Positions 8,596 to 17,355 of a stretch of DNA of 64,000 nucleotides are shown here, one piece after another (the stretch's first letter is position 1; every line of letters starts with the position of its first letter). The stretch is from Streptomyces sp. R41 (GTDB taxonomy: Bacteria > Actinomycetota > Actinomycetes > Streptomycetales > Streptomycetaceae): NCBI RefSeq assembly GCF_041053055.1, contig NZ_CP163443.1, positions 7,981,001-8,045,000 of the forward strand, given 5' to 3'. The translations under genes were made by a program, and so were the position numbers. The notes beneath the pieces were generated by a model. It was not told the origin of the DNA. It did not search any database and saw nothing but the letters and a program-made list of their open reading frames with translations.

Positions 8596-8630
8596 TCCCC
8601 CTGCTCGAGCGAGGCCGTGAGCTTGGGGGA
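8596..8630. repeat. Streptomyces-type intergenic hairpin (C5...G5)
   Basis: The sequence beginning TCCCCCTGCTC and ending GAGCTTGGGGGA forms an imperfect stem around a loop of about 12 nt. It follows the last gene of the pgs operon (stop 8581). I recognise this 'CCCCCTGCTCGAGCGA' type of hairpin as a frequently dispersed Streptomyces intergenic element. It could also serve as the operon terminator. Confidence 0.6.
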
Positions 8631-8670
8631 GGGTCTCGGTGACGGGCCCGCCCCCGATTAAAGTGAACCG

Positions 8671-9687
8671 GTGAACGGCGACTGGCTCATACGCGGCCGC
8701 GACGGCAGGCTCAGTGTCTACCTGCTGTCGGAGGCCGCCGTCCGCTGCCGGGCCGAGCGCGGCCCCGGCGGCCCCTGGGACCCTCCGCGCACCGTGGGCG
8801 GCGACCAACGTCTGCATCCCGTGCTCGCCGTGGGCCAGGGCCCCGACGGCTACGCCCACCTCGTCTCGTGGCGCCCGACGGTCCGCGACGAGTCGGGCCT
8901 CGTGCACTCCACGCACTTCCGGCCGCGCCTCGCCGCCCTCGACTGGAACCCGATCGGGCACCCCGACAGGACGGGGGGCCGGACCGGCTCGCCCGCCGTC
9001 GCGGTGGACGCGCAGGGGCGCGCCCATGTCTTCGTACGCAACAAGGGCGGCGGAGTGAGCATGGTGGCCCAGAAGGAGAAGGGCGGCTGGGATCCCTGGC
9101 GCGACCTCAAGGGACGTGAGGTGCAGGAGGACTTGGCAGCGGTGACGGGCGAGTCCGGACGCGTCGAGCTGTACGCGGCCGTCCCGGGCGGCATCCTGCA
9201 CTGGCGCCAGGAGGAGCCGGGCGCGCAACCGGTCCTGGAGGAAGCCCTGGAGACCCCGATCCGCCCGGGCACCCTCCGGGCCCTCGCCACCTCCCCGGAG
9301 TCCACCACCGTCTTCTTCACCGACGAGGCGGGCGACCTGTGCGCCTGGCGCCCGGGCGGCAAGCCCGTGCCGGTGCTCGCCAGCGCCGGACCCGGACCCG
9401 TCTCCGCCATTCGCTGTGAACTCGACGGCTACGACTGCACGTTGCTCGCCCAGCGCTCAGCGAGTGGCCGCGTCGTCTTCGCCGCGTACCCGACCGAGCA
9501 GGAGTCGGCGGGCGCCTGGTGGGCCGAGTCGGGCCCCCAACTCCCCGCCGACGCCCGGGTGTCACTGGCGGAGGACGAGGACGGGAGGGTGGTCGCGGCG
9601 AGCCTTTCCCCCGGGAGCGGGGAACTGCTCCTCACCCGACGGAAGGACGAACCGGGGCTGGCCCTGGAGGCGTGGCGCCCGGTGTGA
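8671..9687 (+). CDS. Beta-propeller (PLL/lectin-like) protein of unknown function
   Basis: A 338-residue protein starting at GTG 8671. It contains repeated blade-like segments with Trp and 'DxxGRxHVF' or 'D..G...W' patterns, for example 'VAVDAQGRAHVFVRN', 'DEAGDLCAWRPGG' and 'LAEDEDGRVVAASL'. These resemble PLL-like beta-propellers that bind sugars. No signal peptide or membrane helix is visible, so it is predicted to be cytoplasmic. It is separated from the pgs operon by about 90 bp with a hairpin, so it may be an independent unit. A sugar-binding role is only suggested by the fold. Confidence 0.75.
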   Translation: MNGDWLIRGRDGRLSVYLLSEAAVRCRAERGPGGPWDPPRTVGGDQRLHPVLAVGQGPDGYAHLVSWRPTVRDESGLVHSTHFRPRLAALDWNPIGHPDRTGGRTGSPAVAVDAQGRAHVFVRNKGGGVSMVAQKEKGGWDPWRDLKGREVQEDLAAVTGESGRVELYAAVPGGILHWRQEEPGAQPVLEEALETPIRPGTLRALATSPESTTVFFTDEAGDLCAWRPGGKPVPVLASAGPGPVSAIRCELDGYDCTLLAQRSASGRVVFAAYPTEQESAGAWWAESGPQLPADARVSLAEDEDGRVVAASLSPGSGELLLTRRKDEPGLALEAWRPV

Positions 9688-9694
9688 GGGGATT

Positions 9695-9876
9695 TTTTTC
9701 GCCCCCTCCGCCCCTACCCGTCCCGTACCAGCCTTTCGGCTGCGGCCGAGTGGGGGCTTGTCGCGCAGTTCCCCGCGCCCCTTTAGGGGCGCGGGGAACT
9801 GCGCAGTCTTTTAGGGGGGTCTGGGGGGGCGGAGCCTCCCAGGGACGGGACGGGTAGGGGCGGAGGGGGCGAAAAA
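9695..9876. repeat. Nested inverted repeat between convergent genes (bidirectional terminator)
   Basis: Perfect 32-nt outer arms lie at 9695-9726 (starting TTTTTCGCCCCC) and 9845-9876 (ending GGGGGCGAAAAA). Inside is a second perfect hairpin: arm GCGCAGTTCCCCGCGCCCCT at 9763-9782, a 2-nt loop, and its complement at 9785-9804. The outer arms carry T/A runs at both ends. It lies between two convergent stop codons (9687 and 9953), so it can end transcription from both sides. The inner hairpin matches a motif I know to be scattered through many Streptomyces intergenic regions. Confidence 0.85.
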
Positions 9877-9952
9877 CTCTGGCCCGGCAGTAACGCCGGG
9901 TGCCCTGCGCACCAGTTGGCGTGCAGGGCACCCGACAAACACAGCGGAGCGC

Positions 9953-12082
9953 TTACGCGGGGACGGAAGCCACACCGGCTTCCAGGAACCGCTTCCCGTT
10001 CACCCGCTCGGAGACACCCTCGCGGTCCAGGTAGGGAGTGATCCCACCCAGATGGAAGGGCCAGCCGGCACCGGTGATCAGGCAGAGGTCGATGTCCTGC
10101 GCCTCGGCGACGACACCCTCGTCGAGCATGAGCCCGATCTCCTGGGCGACGGCGTCCAGGACGCGGTCACGGACCTGCTCCTCGGTCAGGACGACATCGC
10201 CCTGCTTGAGGAGCGCGGCCACCTCGGGGTCGAGCTCCGGCTTCCCGGAGTCGTACACGTAGAAGCCGCGCTTGCCCGCCTTGACGACGGCCGCGAGGTT
10301 CGGGGAGACCGTGAAGCGGTCCGGGAAGGCCCGGTTGAGGGTCTCCGAGACGTGCAGACCGATCGCGGGGCCGACCAGCTCGAGCAAGACCAGGGGAGAC
10401 ATCGGCAGGCCCAGGGGCTCCACCGCCTTCTCCGCGACCTCGACCGGCGTGCCCTCGTCGATGACGTTCTGGATCTCGCCCATGAAGCGGGTGAGGATGC
10501 GGTTGACGACGAACGCCGGGGCGTCCTTCACCAGGACCGCGGTCTTCTTCAGCTTCTTGGCGACGGCGAACGCCGTGGCAAGGGAGGCGTCGTCGGTGGT
10601 CTCACCGCGGACGATCTCCAGCAGCGGGAGGATCGCGACCGGGTTGAAGAAGTGGAAGCCGACGACCCGCTCGGGGTTCTTCAGCTTCGACGCCATCTCC
10701 GTCACCGACAGCGAGGAGGTGTTGGTGGCGAGGATCGCGTGCGCCGGGGCGACCGCCTCGACCTCCGCGAACACCTGCTGCTTGACGCCGATCTCCTCGA
10801 AGACGGCCTCGATGATGAAGTCGGCGTCGGAGAAGCCCTCGGCCTTGTCCAGCACACCGGTGACCAGGGCCTTGAGGCGGTTGGCCTTGTCCTGGTTCAC
10901 GCGGCCCTTGCTCAGCAGCTTGTCGATCTCGGCGTGGACGTAGCCCACACCCTTGTCGACGCGCTCCTGGTCGATGTCGGTCAGCACGACCGGCACCTCG
11001 AGGCGGCGCAGGAAGAGCAGGGCGAGCTGCGAGGCCATCAGGCCGGCGCCCACGACGCCCACCTTGGTGACCGGACGCGCGAGCGACTTGTCCGGCGCAC
11101 CCGCCGGGCGCTTGCCGCGCTTCTGGACCAGGTTGAACGCGTAGATGCCGGAGCGCAGTTCGCCACCCATGATCAGGTCGGCGAGCGCCACGTCCTCGGC
11201 GTCGTAACCCTTCTGCAGGTCACCGTCCTTGGCCGCGGCGATGATGTCCAGCGCGCGGTAGGCGGCCGGAGCCGCCCCGTGCACCTTGCCGTCGGCGATG
11301 AAGCGGCCCTTGGCGACGGCCTGGTCCCAGGCCTCGCCGCGGTCGATCTCCGGGCGCTCGACGGTGACGTCACCCTTGAGGACGGACGCCGTCCACAGCA
11401 GCGACTGCTCCAGGAAGTCGGCGCCCTCGAAGATCGCGTCGGCGATACCGAGGTCGAAGACCTGCTGACCCTTGAGCTGCTTGTTCTGGTTGAGAGAGTT
11501 CTCGATGATCACCGAGACGGCCTTCTCCGCACCGATCAGGTTCGGCAGGATCGTGCAGCCGCCCCATCCGGGGACCAGACCGAGGAAGACCTCGGGCAGC
11601 GAGAAGGCAGGCAGGGCCTTCGACACCGTGCGGTACTCGCAGTGCAGACCGACCTCGACGCCACCGCCCATCGCCGCGCCGTTGTAGTACGCGAAGGTCG
11701 GGACCGCGATGCCCGCGAGGCGCTTGAAGACCTCGTGGCCGCCCTTGCCGATGGCGAGCGCGTCCTCGTGCTTCTTGAGCAGCTCGACGCCCTTGAGGTC
11801 GGCGCCGACCGCGAAGATGAACGGCTTGCCGGTGATACCGACACCGACGATGTCGCCGGCCGCGGCCTCCGCCTCCACCTGGTCGATGGCGGTGTTGAGG
11901 TTCGCCAGCGAGGCCGGGCCGAAGGTGGTCGGCTTGGTGTGGTCGAAGCCGTTGTCCAGCGTGATGAGCGCGAAACGCCCGGCGCCGAACGGCAGATCAA
12001 GGTGACGTACGTGCGCGGACGTCACGACCTCGTCCGGGAACAGCTCGGCCGCGCCCTTCAGGAGCTCAGCGGTGGTGCTCAC
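9953..12082 (-). CDS. fadB: Fatty-acid oxidation complex alpha subunit: enoyl-CoA hydratase / 3-hydroxyacyl-CoA dehydrogenase
   Basis: A 709-residue bifunctional beta-oxidation enzyme. The N-terminal crotonase domain (to about 300) has an oxyanion-hole loop 'VGADLKGVELL' and 'YNGAAMGGGVEVGLHC'. A Rossmann domain starts at 'VGVVGAGLMASQLALLF', and the 3-hydroxyacyl-CoA dehydrogenase C-terminal domain carries 'NRILTRFMGE'. GTG 12082 is the start because GGAGG lies 6 nt upstream and the codon overlaps the thiolase stop (GTGA), so the two subunits are translationally coupled. It corresponds from memory to SCO6026. The substrate would be medium to long-chain enoyl-CoA in fatty-acid degradation. 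Confidence 0.92.
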   Translation of the reverse strand: MSTTAELLKGAAELFPDEVVTSAHVRHLDLPFGAGRFALITLDNGFDHTKPTTFGPASLANLNTAIDQVEAEAAAGDIVGVGITGKPFIFAVGADLKGVELLKKHEDALAIGKGGHEVFKRLAGIAVPTFAYYNGAAMGGGVEVGLHCEYRTVSKALPAFSLPEVFLGLVPGWGGCTILPNLIGAEKAVSVIIENSLNQNKQLKGQQVFDLGIADAIFEGADFLEQSLLWTASVLKGDVTVERPEIDRGEAWDQAVAKGRFIADGKVHGAAPAAYRALDIIAAAKDGDLQKGYDAEDVALADLIMGGELRSGIYAFNLVQKRGKRPAGAPDKSLARPVTKVGVVGAGLMASQLALLFLRRLEVPVVLTDIDQERVDKGVGYVHAEIDKLLSKGRVNQDKANRLKALVTGVLDKAEGFSDADFIIEAVFEEIGVKQQVFAEVEAVAPAHAILATNTSSLSVTEMASKLKNPERVVGFHFFNPVAILPLLEIVRGETTDDASLATAFAVAKKLKKTAVLVKDAPAFVVNRILTRFMGEIQNVIDEGTPVEVAEKAVEPLGLPMSPLVLLELVGPAIGLHVSETLNRAFPDRFTVSPNLAAVVKAGKRGFYVYDSGKPELDPEVAALLKQGDVVLTEEQVRDRVLDAVAQEIGLMLDEGVVAEAQDIDLCLITGAGWPFHLGGITPYLDREGVSERVNGKRFLEAGVASVPA

Positions 12083-13299
12083 TTGTTGCCTCCGTCGAAG
12101 TGCGGGTTCTCCCAGATGACCGTCGCGCCCATGCCGAAGCCGACGCACATGGTGGTCAGGCCGTAGCGGACGTGCGGCTGCTCCTCGAACTGGCGGGCCA
12201 GCTGCGTCATCAGCCGGACGCCGGAAGAGGCCAGCGGGTGGCCGAACGCGATGGCGCCGCCGTACTGGTTGACGCGCGCGTCGTCGTCCGCGATGCCGTA
12301 GTGGTCGAGGAAGGCCAGGACCTGGACGGCGAAGGCCTCGTTGACCTCGAAGAGGTTGATGTCCTCGATCGACAGGCCCGCCTTGGCGAGGGCCTTCTCG
12401 GTGGCCGGGATCGGGCCGTAGCCCATCACCTCCGGCTCGACGCCCGCGAAGGCGTACGAGACCAGGCGCATCTTGACCGGGAGGTTGTTCTCGCGGGCGA
12501 AGTCCTCGGAGGCGATGATCGAGGCGGTCGCACCGTCGTTCAGACCGGCCGCGTTACCGGCCGTCACGCGGCCGTGGACGCGGAACGGCGTCTTCAGACC
12601 GGCCAGGTTCTCCAGCGTCGTACCCGGACGCATCGGCTCGTCGGCGGTGACCAGGCCCCAGCCGGTCTCACCGACCTCCGCGTTGGTGTTGCGCACCGAG
12701 ATCGGCACCAGGTCCTGCTGGATCTTGCCGTTGGCGTACGCCTTGGCGGCCTTCTCCTGCGAGCGCACGGCGTACTCGTCGGCGCGCTGCTTGGTGATGT
12801 GCGGGTAGCGGTCGTGCAGGTTCTCCGCGGTCATGCCCATGAACAGGGCGGACTCGTCGACCAGCTTCTCGCTGACGAACCGCGGGTTCGGGTCCACGCC
12901 CTCGCCCATCGGGTGGCGGCCCATGTGCTCGACACCACCGGCGATGACGGCGTCGTACGCACCGAAGGCGATCGAACCGGCCGTGGTGGTGACGGCGGTC
13001 AGCGCGCCCGCGCACATGCGGTCGATGGAGTAGCCCGGGACGGACTGGGGGAGCCCGGCGAGGATGCCGGCCGTACGGCCCAGCGTCAGACCCTGGTCAC
13101 CGATCTGCGTGGTCGCGGCGATGGCGACCTCGTCGATCTTCTTCGGGTCGAGACCGGGGTTGCGGCGCAGCAGCTCCCGGATGGCCTTCACGACGAGATC
13201 GTCGGCGCGGGTCTCGTGGTAGATGCCCTTCGGGCCCGCCTTGCCGAACGGGGTGCGGACGCCGTCGACGAAGACGACGTCCCTGACGGTACGAGGCAC
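12079..13299 (-). CDS. fadA: Acetyl-CoA acyltransferase (thiolase), fatty-acid oxidation beta subunit
   Basis: A 406-residue thiolase that catalyses the final cleavage step of beta-oxidation. The nucleophilic Cys is in 'SIDRMCAGALTAV', the catalytic His in 'VNEAFAVQ', the second in 'GGAIAFGHPL', and the C-terminal Cys in 'TTMCVGFGMGAT'. The start is GTG 13299, with GGAGGAG 8 nt upstream. It is the first gene of the two-gene fad operon. The 210 bp upstream contain a perfect palindrome that could be the operator. From memory it corresponds to SCO6027. Confidence 0.93.
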   Translation of the reverse strand: MPRTVRDVVFVDGVRTPFGKAGPKGIYHETRADDLVVKAIRELLRRNPGLDPKKIDEVAIAATTQIGDQGLTLGRTAGILAGLPQSVPGYSIDRMCAGALTAVTTTAGSIAFGAYDAVIAGGVEHMGRHPMGEGVDPNPRFVSEKLVDESALFMGMTAENLHDRYPHITKQRADEYAVRSQEKAAKAYANGKIQQDLVPISVRNTNAEVGETGWGLVTADEPMRPGTTLENLAGLKTPFRVHGRVTAGNAAGLNDGATASIIASEDFARENNLPVKMRLVSYAFAGVEPEVMGYGPIPATEKALAKAGLSIEDINLFEVNEAFAVQVLAFLDHYGIADDDARVNQYGGAIAFGHPLASSGVRLMTQLARQFEEQPHVRYGLTTMCVGFGMGATVIWENPHFDGGNK

Positions 13300-13348
13300 G
13301 ATGGCTCTCCTCCAGATGCGGGATGGCACTGCTGCGATGCGCAAGCGC

Positions 13349-13362
13349 TGAGCGCGCGCTCA
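13349..13362. promoter_or_regulatory. Palindrome upstream of the fad operon, possible operator
   Basis: TGAGCGCGCGCTCA is a perfect 14-nt palindrome 50 nt upstream of the thiolase start. A TAGCAT hexamer that could be a -10 box lies a little further upstream on the minus strand (around 13371). A fatty-acid-responsive repressor is plausible, but no repressor gene lies next to it. Confidence 0.4.
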
Positions 13363-13510
13363 GGCCCCATGCTACTTGTGGGTAACCAAGCTGCCCAGTC
13401 CCCTCGGCCGGAGCGGTGAACGTCACACACCTTGGCGTGTCTGCGAGCGACACCCGGCGCCGCAGGCTCTGCCGCCAGTTCCGCCCCAGCGCAACGACTG
13501 CCCACAGCGG

Positions 13511-14539
13511 CTACCCGCGCGGCGGCGCGGTAGACCCCCGAGGTGTAAGAACGGGCGTAGGCACCGGATGCGAGCCGGGCCCTTCCCCGGTGATCACCCC
13601 GAACAACGTACGGGCCACGTCGGCCCCGAATCCGTGCACGTCATGACTCATGGCGGACAGCGTGGGATGAGTGAGCCGGCACAGCTGCGAGTCGTCCCAG
13701 GCGAGCAGCGACACATCGCCGGGCACCCTCAAGCCCGTCTCGGCGGCGACCGAGAGACCCGCCACGGCCATGATGTCGTTGTCGTACACGATCGCGGTCG
13801 GCCGATCGGGCGGCGCCGCGGTCAGCAAGGAGCGCGTAGCCCGAGCCCCCGCGTCGCCCGAGAAATCCGTGGCGACCTGCCACGCCCCGGCGAGGTCCAG
13901 CACCCGCGCCGCCTCGTCGAACGCGGCTGTACGAATGGAGGTGTGCCCCAGCGCCGCCGCCCCGCCCACGCGGGCGATCCGTCGATGCCCGAGCGCCGCG
14001 AGATACCGCACGGCCTCCGTGACGGCGGTGGCGTCGTCGGTCCACACGGAGGTGAGGCTGCCGGTCAGGGAGGGATGTCCGACGGCGACCACCGGCATCC
14101 GAAGACGTTCCACCGCCGCCACCCGAGGGTCGTCCGCCCGGAAGTCGACCAGGATCGATCCGCTGATCTGCCTCCCCTTCCACCAGGCGTCCTGCAGCCC
14201 GACCTCCTCCTCCAGATTCCGTACGAGGCGCAGCAGCAGCGAGCACGAACGCTCGGTCAGCACGCTCTCCACCCCGGAGATGAACTCCATGTAGAAGGGT
14301 TCGAGCCCGAGCAGCTTGGCCGGCCGGCAGATCGCGAGCCCGATCACGTCGACACGCGAGTTGGACAGCGACCGCGCCGCGAGGTTCGGCGCCCAGCCCA
14401 GCTCCCGCGCCGCCGCGAAGATCCGGTCCCGGGTGGCGTCCGCGAGGCCCGGCTTGTGGTTGAAGGCGAGCGAGACGGCCCCCTTGGACACGCCGGCGCG
14501 TGCGGCGACGTCCTTGATGGTGACACGGGGTGTGGTCAT
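13511..14539 (-). CDS. LacI-family transcriptional regulator of sugar use
   Basis: A 342-residue regulator. The N-terminal helix-turn-helix 'VTIKDVAARAGVSKGAVSLAFN' and hinge 'LGWAPNLAARSLSNSR' are classic LacI/GalR features. They are followed by a periplasmic-binding-protein-like ligand domain ('VRYLAALGHRRIARVGG', 'TAIVYDNDIMA', 'VSLLAWDDSQL'). The start ATG 14539 overlaps the stop of the upstream beta-mannosidase remnant by 4 nt. It probably controlled that mannoside-utilisation locus, most of which has been deleted, leaving this repressor without its obvious targets. Confidence 0.9.
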   Translation of the reverse strand: MTTPRVTIKDVAARAGVSKGAVSLAFNHKPGLADATRDRIFAAARELGWAPNLAARSLSNSRVDVIGLAICRPAKLLGLEPFYMEFISGVESVLTERSCSLLLRLVRNLEEEVGLQDAWWKGRQISGSILVDFRADDPRVAAVERLRMPVVAVGHPSLTGSLTSVWTDDATAVTEAVRYLAALGHRRIARVGGAAALGHTSIRTAAFDEAARVLDLAGAWQVATDFSGDAGARATRSLLTAAPPDRPTAIVYDNDIMAVAGLSVAAETGLRVPGDVSLLAWDDSQLCRLTHPTLSAMSHDVHGFGADVARTLFGVITGEGPGSHPVPTPVLTPRGSTAPPRG

Positions 14540-15570
14540 CGGGCCGGCTCCACGCAGTACAGGGCTGATCGGGCGATCTCGACGTCGGGAGTCTCCCAGC
14601 CGCGCACGCCGATGGTCACCTCTTCGCCGGGCAGCAGCGTGACCAGGCCGGTGTCCGCCTCGGCGGCGGGATCCAGCCGGTCGGCTCGCAGCAGCAGATC
14701 CCGTACGAGGGTGCGGGCCGTCACGGTCACGGTCCCGGGCGCGACTGTCACGTCGAACTCCTGCCTCGGGTAGGGGACTTCGCGGTCGGCCGCGGGGAAG
14801 TGCAGGGTGCGCAGCCCATCGGCGTCGGCCACGAGGAACTCCTTCGGGCCGACGGGCTCCAGATCCCGCGGTACGCGGATCTCGGCGACCGTACGCGCGG
14901 CGGCGGACAGACCGACGGCCGCCTCGGCCACGGTCACGCCCTCCACGGACATCCGCCGCAGGGTCAGGGGGCTCCGCCAGGCCTGCGCGGACTGATTGAC
15001 GGCGGCCAACATCAGCCCCCCGCCACGTGGTCGCAGCGTCAGCAACCGGTCCGCGTACAGTCGGCGCAGCTCGTGGTAGAGCGGCTTCGCCCGCCCGTCC
15101 TCGTCGATCGCCGCCCAGGACGTCACCGGCCGGCAGTCGTTGAGCTGCCAGACGATCGTGCCGGCGCACACCGGCCAGTGCGAGCGCCAGTGCTCGATCC
15201 CGGCGGCGACGGCCCGCGCCTGGTTGACCTGGGAAAGGTAGTGCCACCGATCGAAGTTCCCGTCCCACGGCTGGAAGTGCCGGGCAAGCCCGCTCTCCAG
15301 CTTCCCGTTCCCGTCGTCCGCCTTCTGGTGGTGCGGCATGCCGGGGGAGTCGGGGGCGAGCGTCTCGCCGGGCAGCGCGCGCCGCAGCGTCGCGTACGCG
15401 GGTGGTGCCTGCCAGCCGAACTCGGCCACGAAACGGGGGACTTCGAGGCGGTAGTCGGCATCGTCGTTCCGGTTCCACACCTCCCACGAGTGGTGTGTGC
15501 CGTGCGCCGGGTCGTTCGGGTGGCGGTCCCAGGAGCCGGACCAGGGGCTGCCCGACAACGAGTCGGAGGT
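14536..15570 (-). pseudogene. Beta-mannosidase (GH2) remnant, C-terminal part only
   Basis: About 340 residues match the C-terminal part of Streptomyces beta-mannosidases, which are usually over 800 residues. Visible motifs are 'GSPWSGSWDRHPNDPAHGTHHSWEVWN', 'PRFVAEFGWQAPP' (the nucleophile Glu region) and 'CAGTIVWQLNDCRPVTSW'. The N-terminal sugar-binding domain, most of the TIM barrel and the acid/base Glu are missing. Homology stops near 15570, where the + strand begins to match a permease. The remaining frame is open, with an ATG at 15576, but the product cannot be an active enzyme. It overlaps the lacI-type gene (ATGA), as in an intact operon. Confidence 0.85.
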
Positions 15571-15775
15571 CGGCATCTACATCCCGTTCCTCTACATGCC
15601 GTCCGAGGATCTTGGCGTGATATCGACGTCGCTGTTCCGCTTCAAGGGCCCCTTCGGCGCCCACTGGGAGACGATCTCGGCGGGCGCGGTGCTCGTCATC
15701 CTGCCGACTTTGATCGTCTTCCTGTTCCTGCAGCGCTTCATCTACAACGGCTTCATGCGAGGAGCGACGCGCTGA
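15571..15775 (+). pseudogene. Sugar ABC transporter permease (MalG type) remnant, C-terminal part only
   Basis: About 65 residues, including 'YIPFLYMPSEDLGVISTSL' and 'WETISAGAVLVILPTLIVF' and ending 'NGFMRGATR', match the last membrane helices of MalG-type permeases. About 75% of the gene, including the EAA loop, is missing. It points away from the mannosidase remnant, and both lack their 5' ends at the same point. This fits loss of the centre of a divergent mannoside-uptake locus (binding protein, first permease and most of the second). Confidence 0.82.
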
Positions 15776-15795
15776 CGCGCGGCTTTGGGCGCGCG

Positions 15796-15840
15796 GGCTG
15801 TGACATGGTGCGGCTCCGCCGTGTGGGCGTGAGCAACCCA
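15796..15840. repeat. Dispersed intergenic repeat, copy 1 (inverted)
   Basis: The reverse complement reads ...CGCCCACACGGCGGAGCCGC... then ...TGTCACAGCC. It aligns with the elements at 21670-21738 and 60476-60553. It lies just downstream of the permease remnant and before the RNase D stop. Confidence 0.7.
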
Positions 15841-15898
15841 AGGCAATCCGCAGCCGCCGTAGGACCAAAAATCCCCCACGGCGGCTCGGCGCGATCTG

Positions 15899-17170
15899 TC
15901 AGTCCTCGGCCCGTAGCGCGGCTACCAGCACAGGCGTGACCTGCTCGACCTGCCAGGGCCGCGCCCCGTACCCCGCGAGAGCAGCCGCAACCGACTCGGA
16001 GTCGGGGCTCGGCGGCTCCCAGCAGACCCGCCGCACCGTGTCCGGGGTGATCAGGTTCTCCTGGGGCATGTTGAGCTGCTCGGCGAGCGCCGACACGGCC
16101 GCACGCGCGGCGGAGAGCCGAGCGGCGGCGGCCGGGTCCTTGTCGGCCCAGGCCCGCGGCGGCGGAGGCCCGGTCACCGGCTGTCCCGGCTGTGGCAGCT
16201 CCGCGTCCGGCAGCGCCTTCGCACGGTCCACCGCGGCCTGCCACTGCTCCAGCTGGCGCCGCCCCATCCGATGCCCGAACCCGTTCAGCGCGGCGAGCGC
16301 ATGCACGTTGGCCGGAAGAGAGAGCGCGGCTTCCACAATGGCCGCGTCGCCCAGCACCTTGCCCGGTGAGATGTCCCGGCGCTGCGCGACCCGGTCGCGG
16401 GTCTCCCACAGCTCCCGTACGACCGCCATCTGCCGGCGGCGGCGCACCTTGTGCATCCCGGACGTACGCCGCCAGGGGTCCTTGCGCGGCGGCGCGGGCT
16501 CGGCCTGCGCGATCGCGTCGAACTCCTGCTGGGCCCACTCCAGCTTGCCCTGCCGGTCGAGCTCCTTCTCCAGGGCGTCGCGCAGGTCGACGAGCAGTTC
16601 CACGTCGAGCGCGGCATAGCGCAGCCACGGCTCGGGGAGCGGACGCGTCGACCAGTCGACCGCCGAGTGGCCCTTCTCCAGTACGAAGCCGAGCACGCTC
16701 TCGACCATCGCGCCGAGGCCCACCCGCGGGAACCCCGCGAGGCGTCCGGCCAGCTCGGTGTCGAAGAGCCGCGTCGGCACCATGCCTATCTCGCGCAGAC
16801 ACGGCAGGTCCTGGGTGGCCGCGTGCAGCACCCACTCCACTCCGGAGATCGCCTCGCCGAGGCCCGACAGATCGGGGCAGGCGACGGGGTCGATCAGCGC
16901 GGTCCCCGCTCCCTCGCGGCGGAGCTGCACCAGATAGGCGCGCTGGCCGTATCGGTACCCGGACGCGCGTTCGGCGTCTACGGCTACGGGGCCGGATCCG
17001 GCGGCGAAGGCGGCGATCACCTCGGCGAGCGAGGCGTCGTCGACGATCACGGGCGGGATGCCGTCTCGGGGCTCAAGCAAAGGGATCGGCGCCGATTCGA
17101 CGTCGTCCGGAGGGGCGCCTCCGGTGGTTCGCAGTGAGCTGTCTGCTGCGGTCTCTTGGGCGTCGGTCAC
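15899..17170 (-). CDS. rnd: Ribonuclease D (DEDDy 3'-5' exonuclease with HRDC domain)
   Basis: A 423-residue protein starting at GTG 17170. The exonuclease domain (about 40-230) shows the DEDDy pattern: 'VAVDAERASGYRYGQRAYLVQL' (Asp/Glu), 'VLHAATQDLPCL' (Asp), 'LFDTELAGRL', and 'LRYAALDVELLVDL' with Tyr/Asp. An HRDC nucleic-acid-binding domain follows (about 250-330). A C-terminal extension of about 90 residues is usual in actinobacteria. It trims the 3' ends of stable RNAs. A hairpin at 17197-17230 separates it from whiI, so it is probably transcribed separately. Confidence 0.92.
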   Translation of the reverse strand: MTDAQETAADSSLRTTGGAPPDDVESAPIPLLEPRDGIPPVIVDDASLAEVIAAFAAGSGPVAVDAERASGYRYGQRAYLVQLRREGAGTALIDPVACPDLSGLGEAISGVEWVLHAATQDLPCLREIGMVPTRLFDTELAGRLAGFPRVGLGAMVESVLGFVLEKGHSAVDWSTRPLPEPWLRYAALDVELLVDLRDALEKELDRQGKLEWAQQEFDAIAQAEPAPPRKDPWRRTSGMHKVRRRRQMAVVRELWETRDRVAQRRDISPGKVLGDAAIVEAALSLPANVHALAALNGFGHRMGRRQLEQWQAAVDRAKALPDAELPQPGQPVTGPPPPRAWADKDPAAAARLSAARAAVSALAEQLNMPQENLITPDTVRRVCWEPPSPDSESVAAALAGYGARPWQVEQVTPVLVAALRAED

Positions 17171-17196
17171 CTGTCAAGGGTATCTGTGTATGGACA

Positions 17197-17230
17197 ACGC
17201 CCGCCGACGGAACGTTCCGTCGACGGGCGT
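17197..17230 (-). terminator. Hairpin terminator downstream of whiI
   Basis: Left arm 17197-17212 (ACGCCCGCCGACGGAA) pairs with 17215-17230 (TTCCGTCGACGGGCGT) with one mismatch and a CG loop. It lies between the whiI stop (17356) and the RNase D start (17170), both on the minus strand. Confidence 0.7.
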
Positions 17231-17355
17231 CTGAGGGTCGTAAACCAGTCAGGTCAGTGAAAGATCTGGTCCACGGTCGGGGGAGGGCGGGGCTCACGGT
17301 CGGTGGGGACTGGGTGCGGTAGGTGGAATCGGCTGTCTCACCGGGCTCACTGGAG

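Noticed and set aside
10052..12166. A long + strand open frame of about 700 codons opposite fadB
   Set aside because: It is the antisense of a well-conserved enzyme gene, with Arg/Leu/Asp-rich composition and no domain. High GC makes such frames common.
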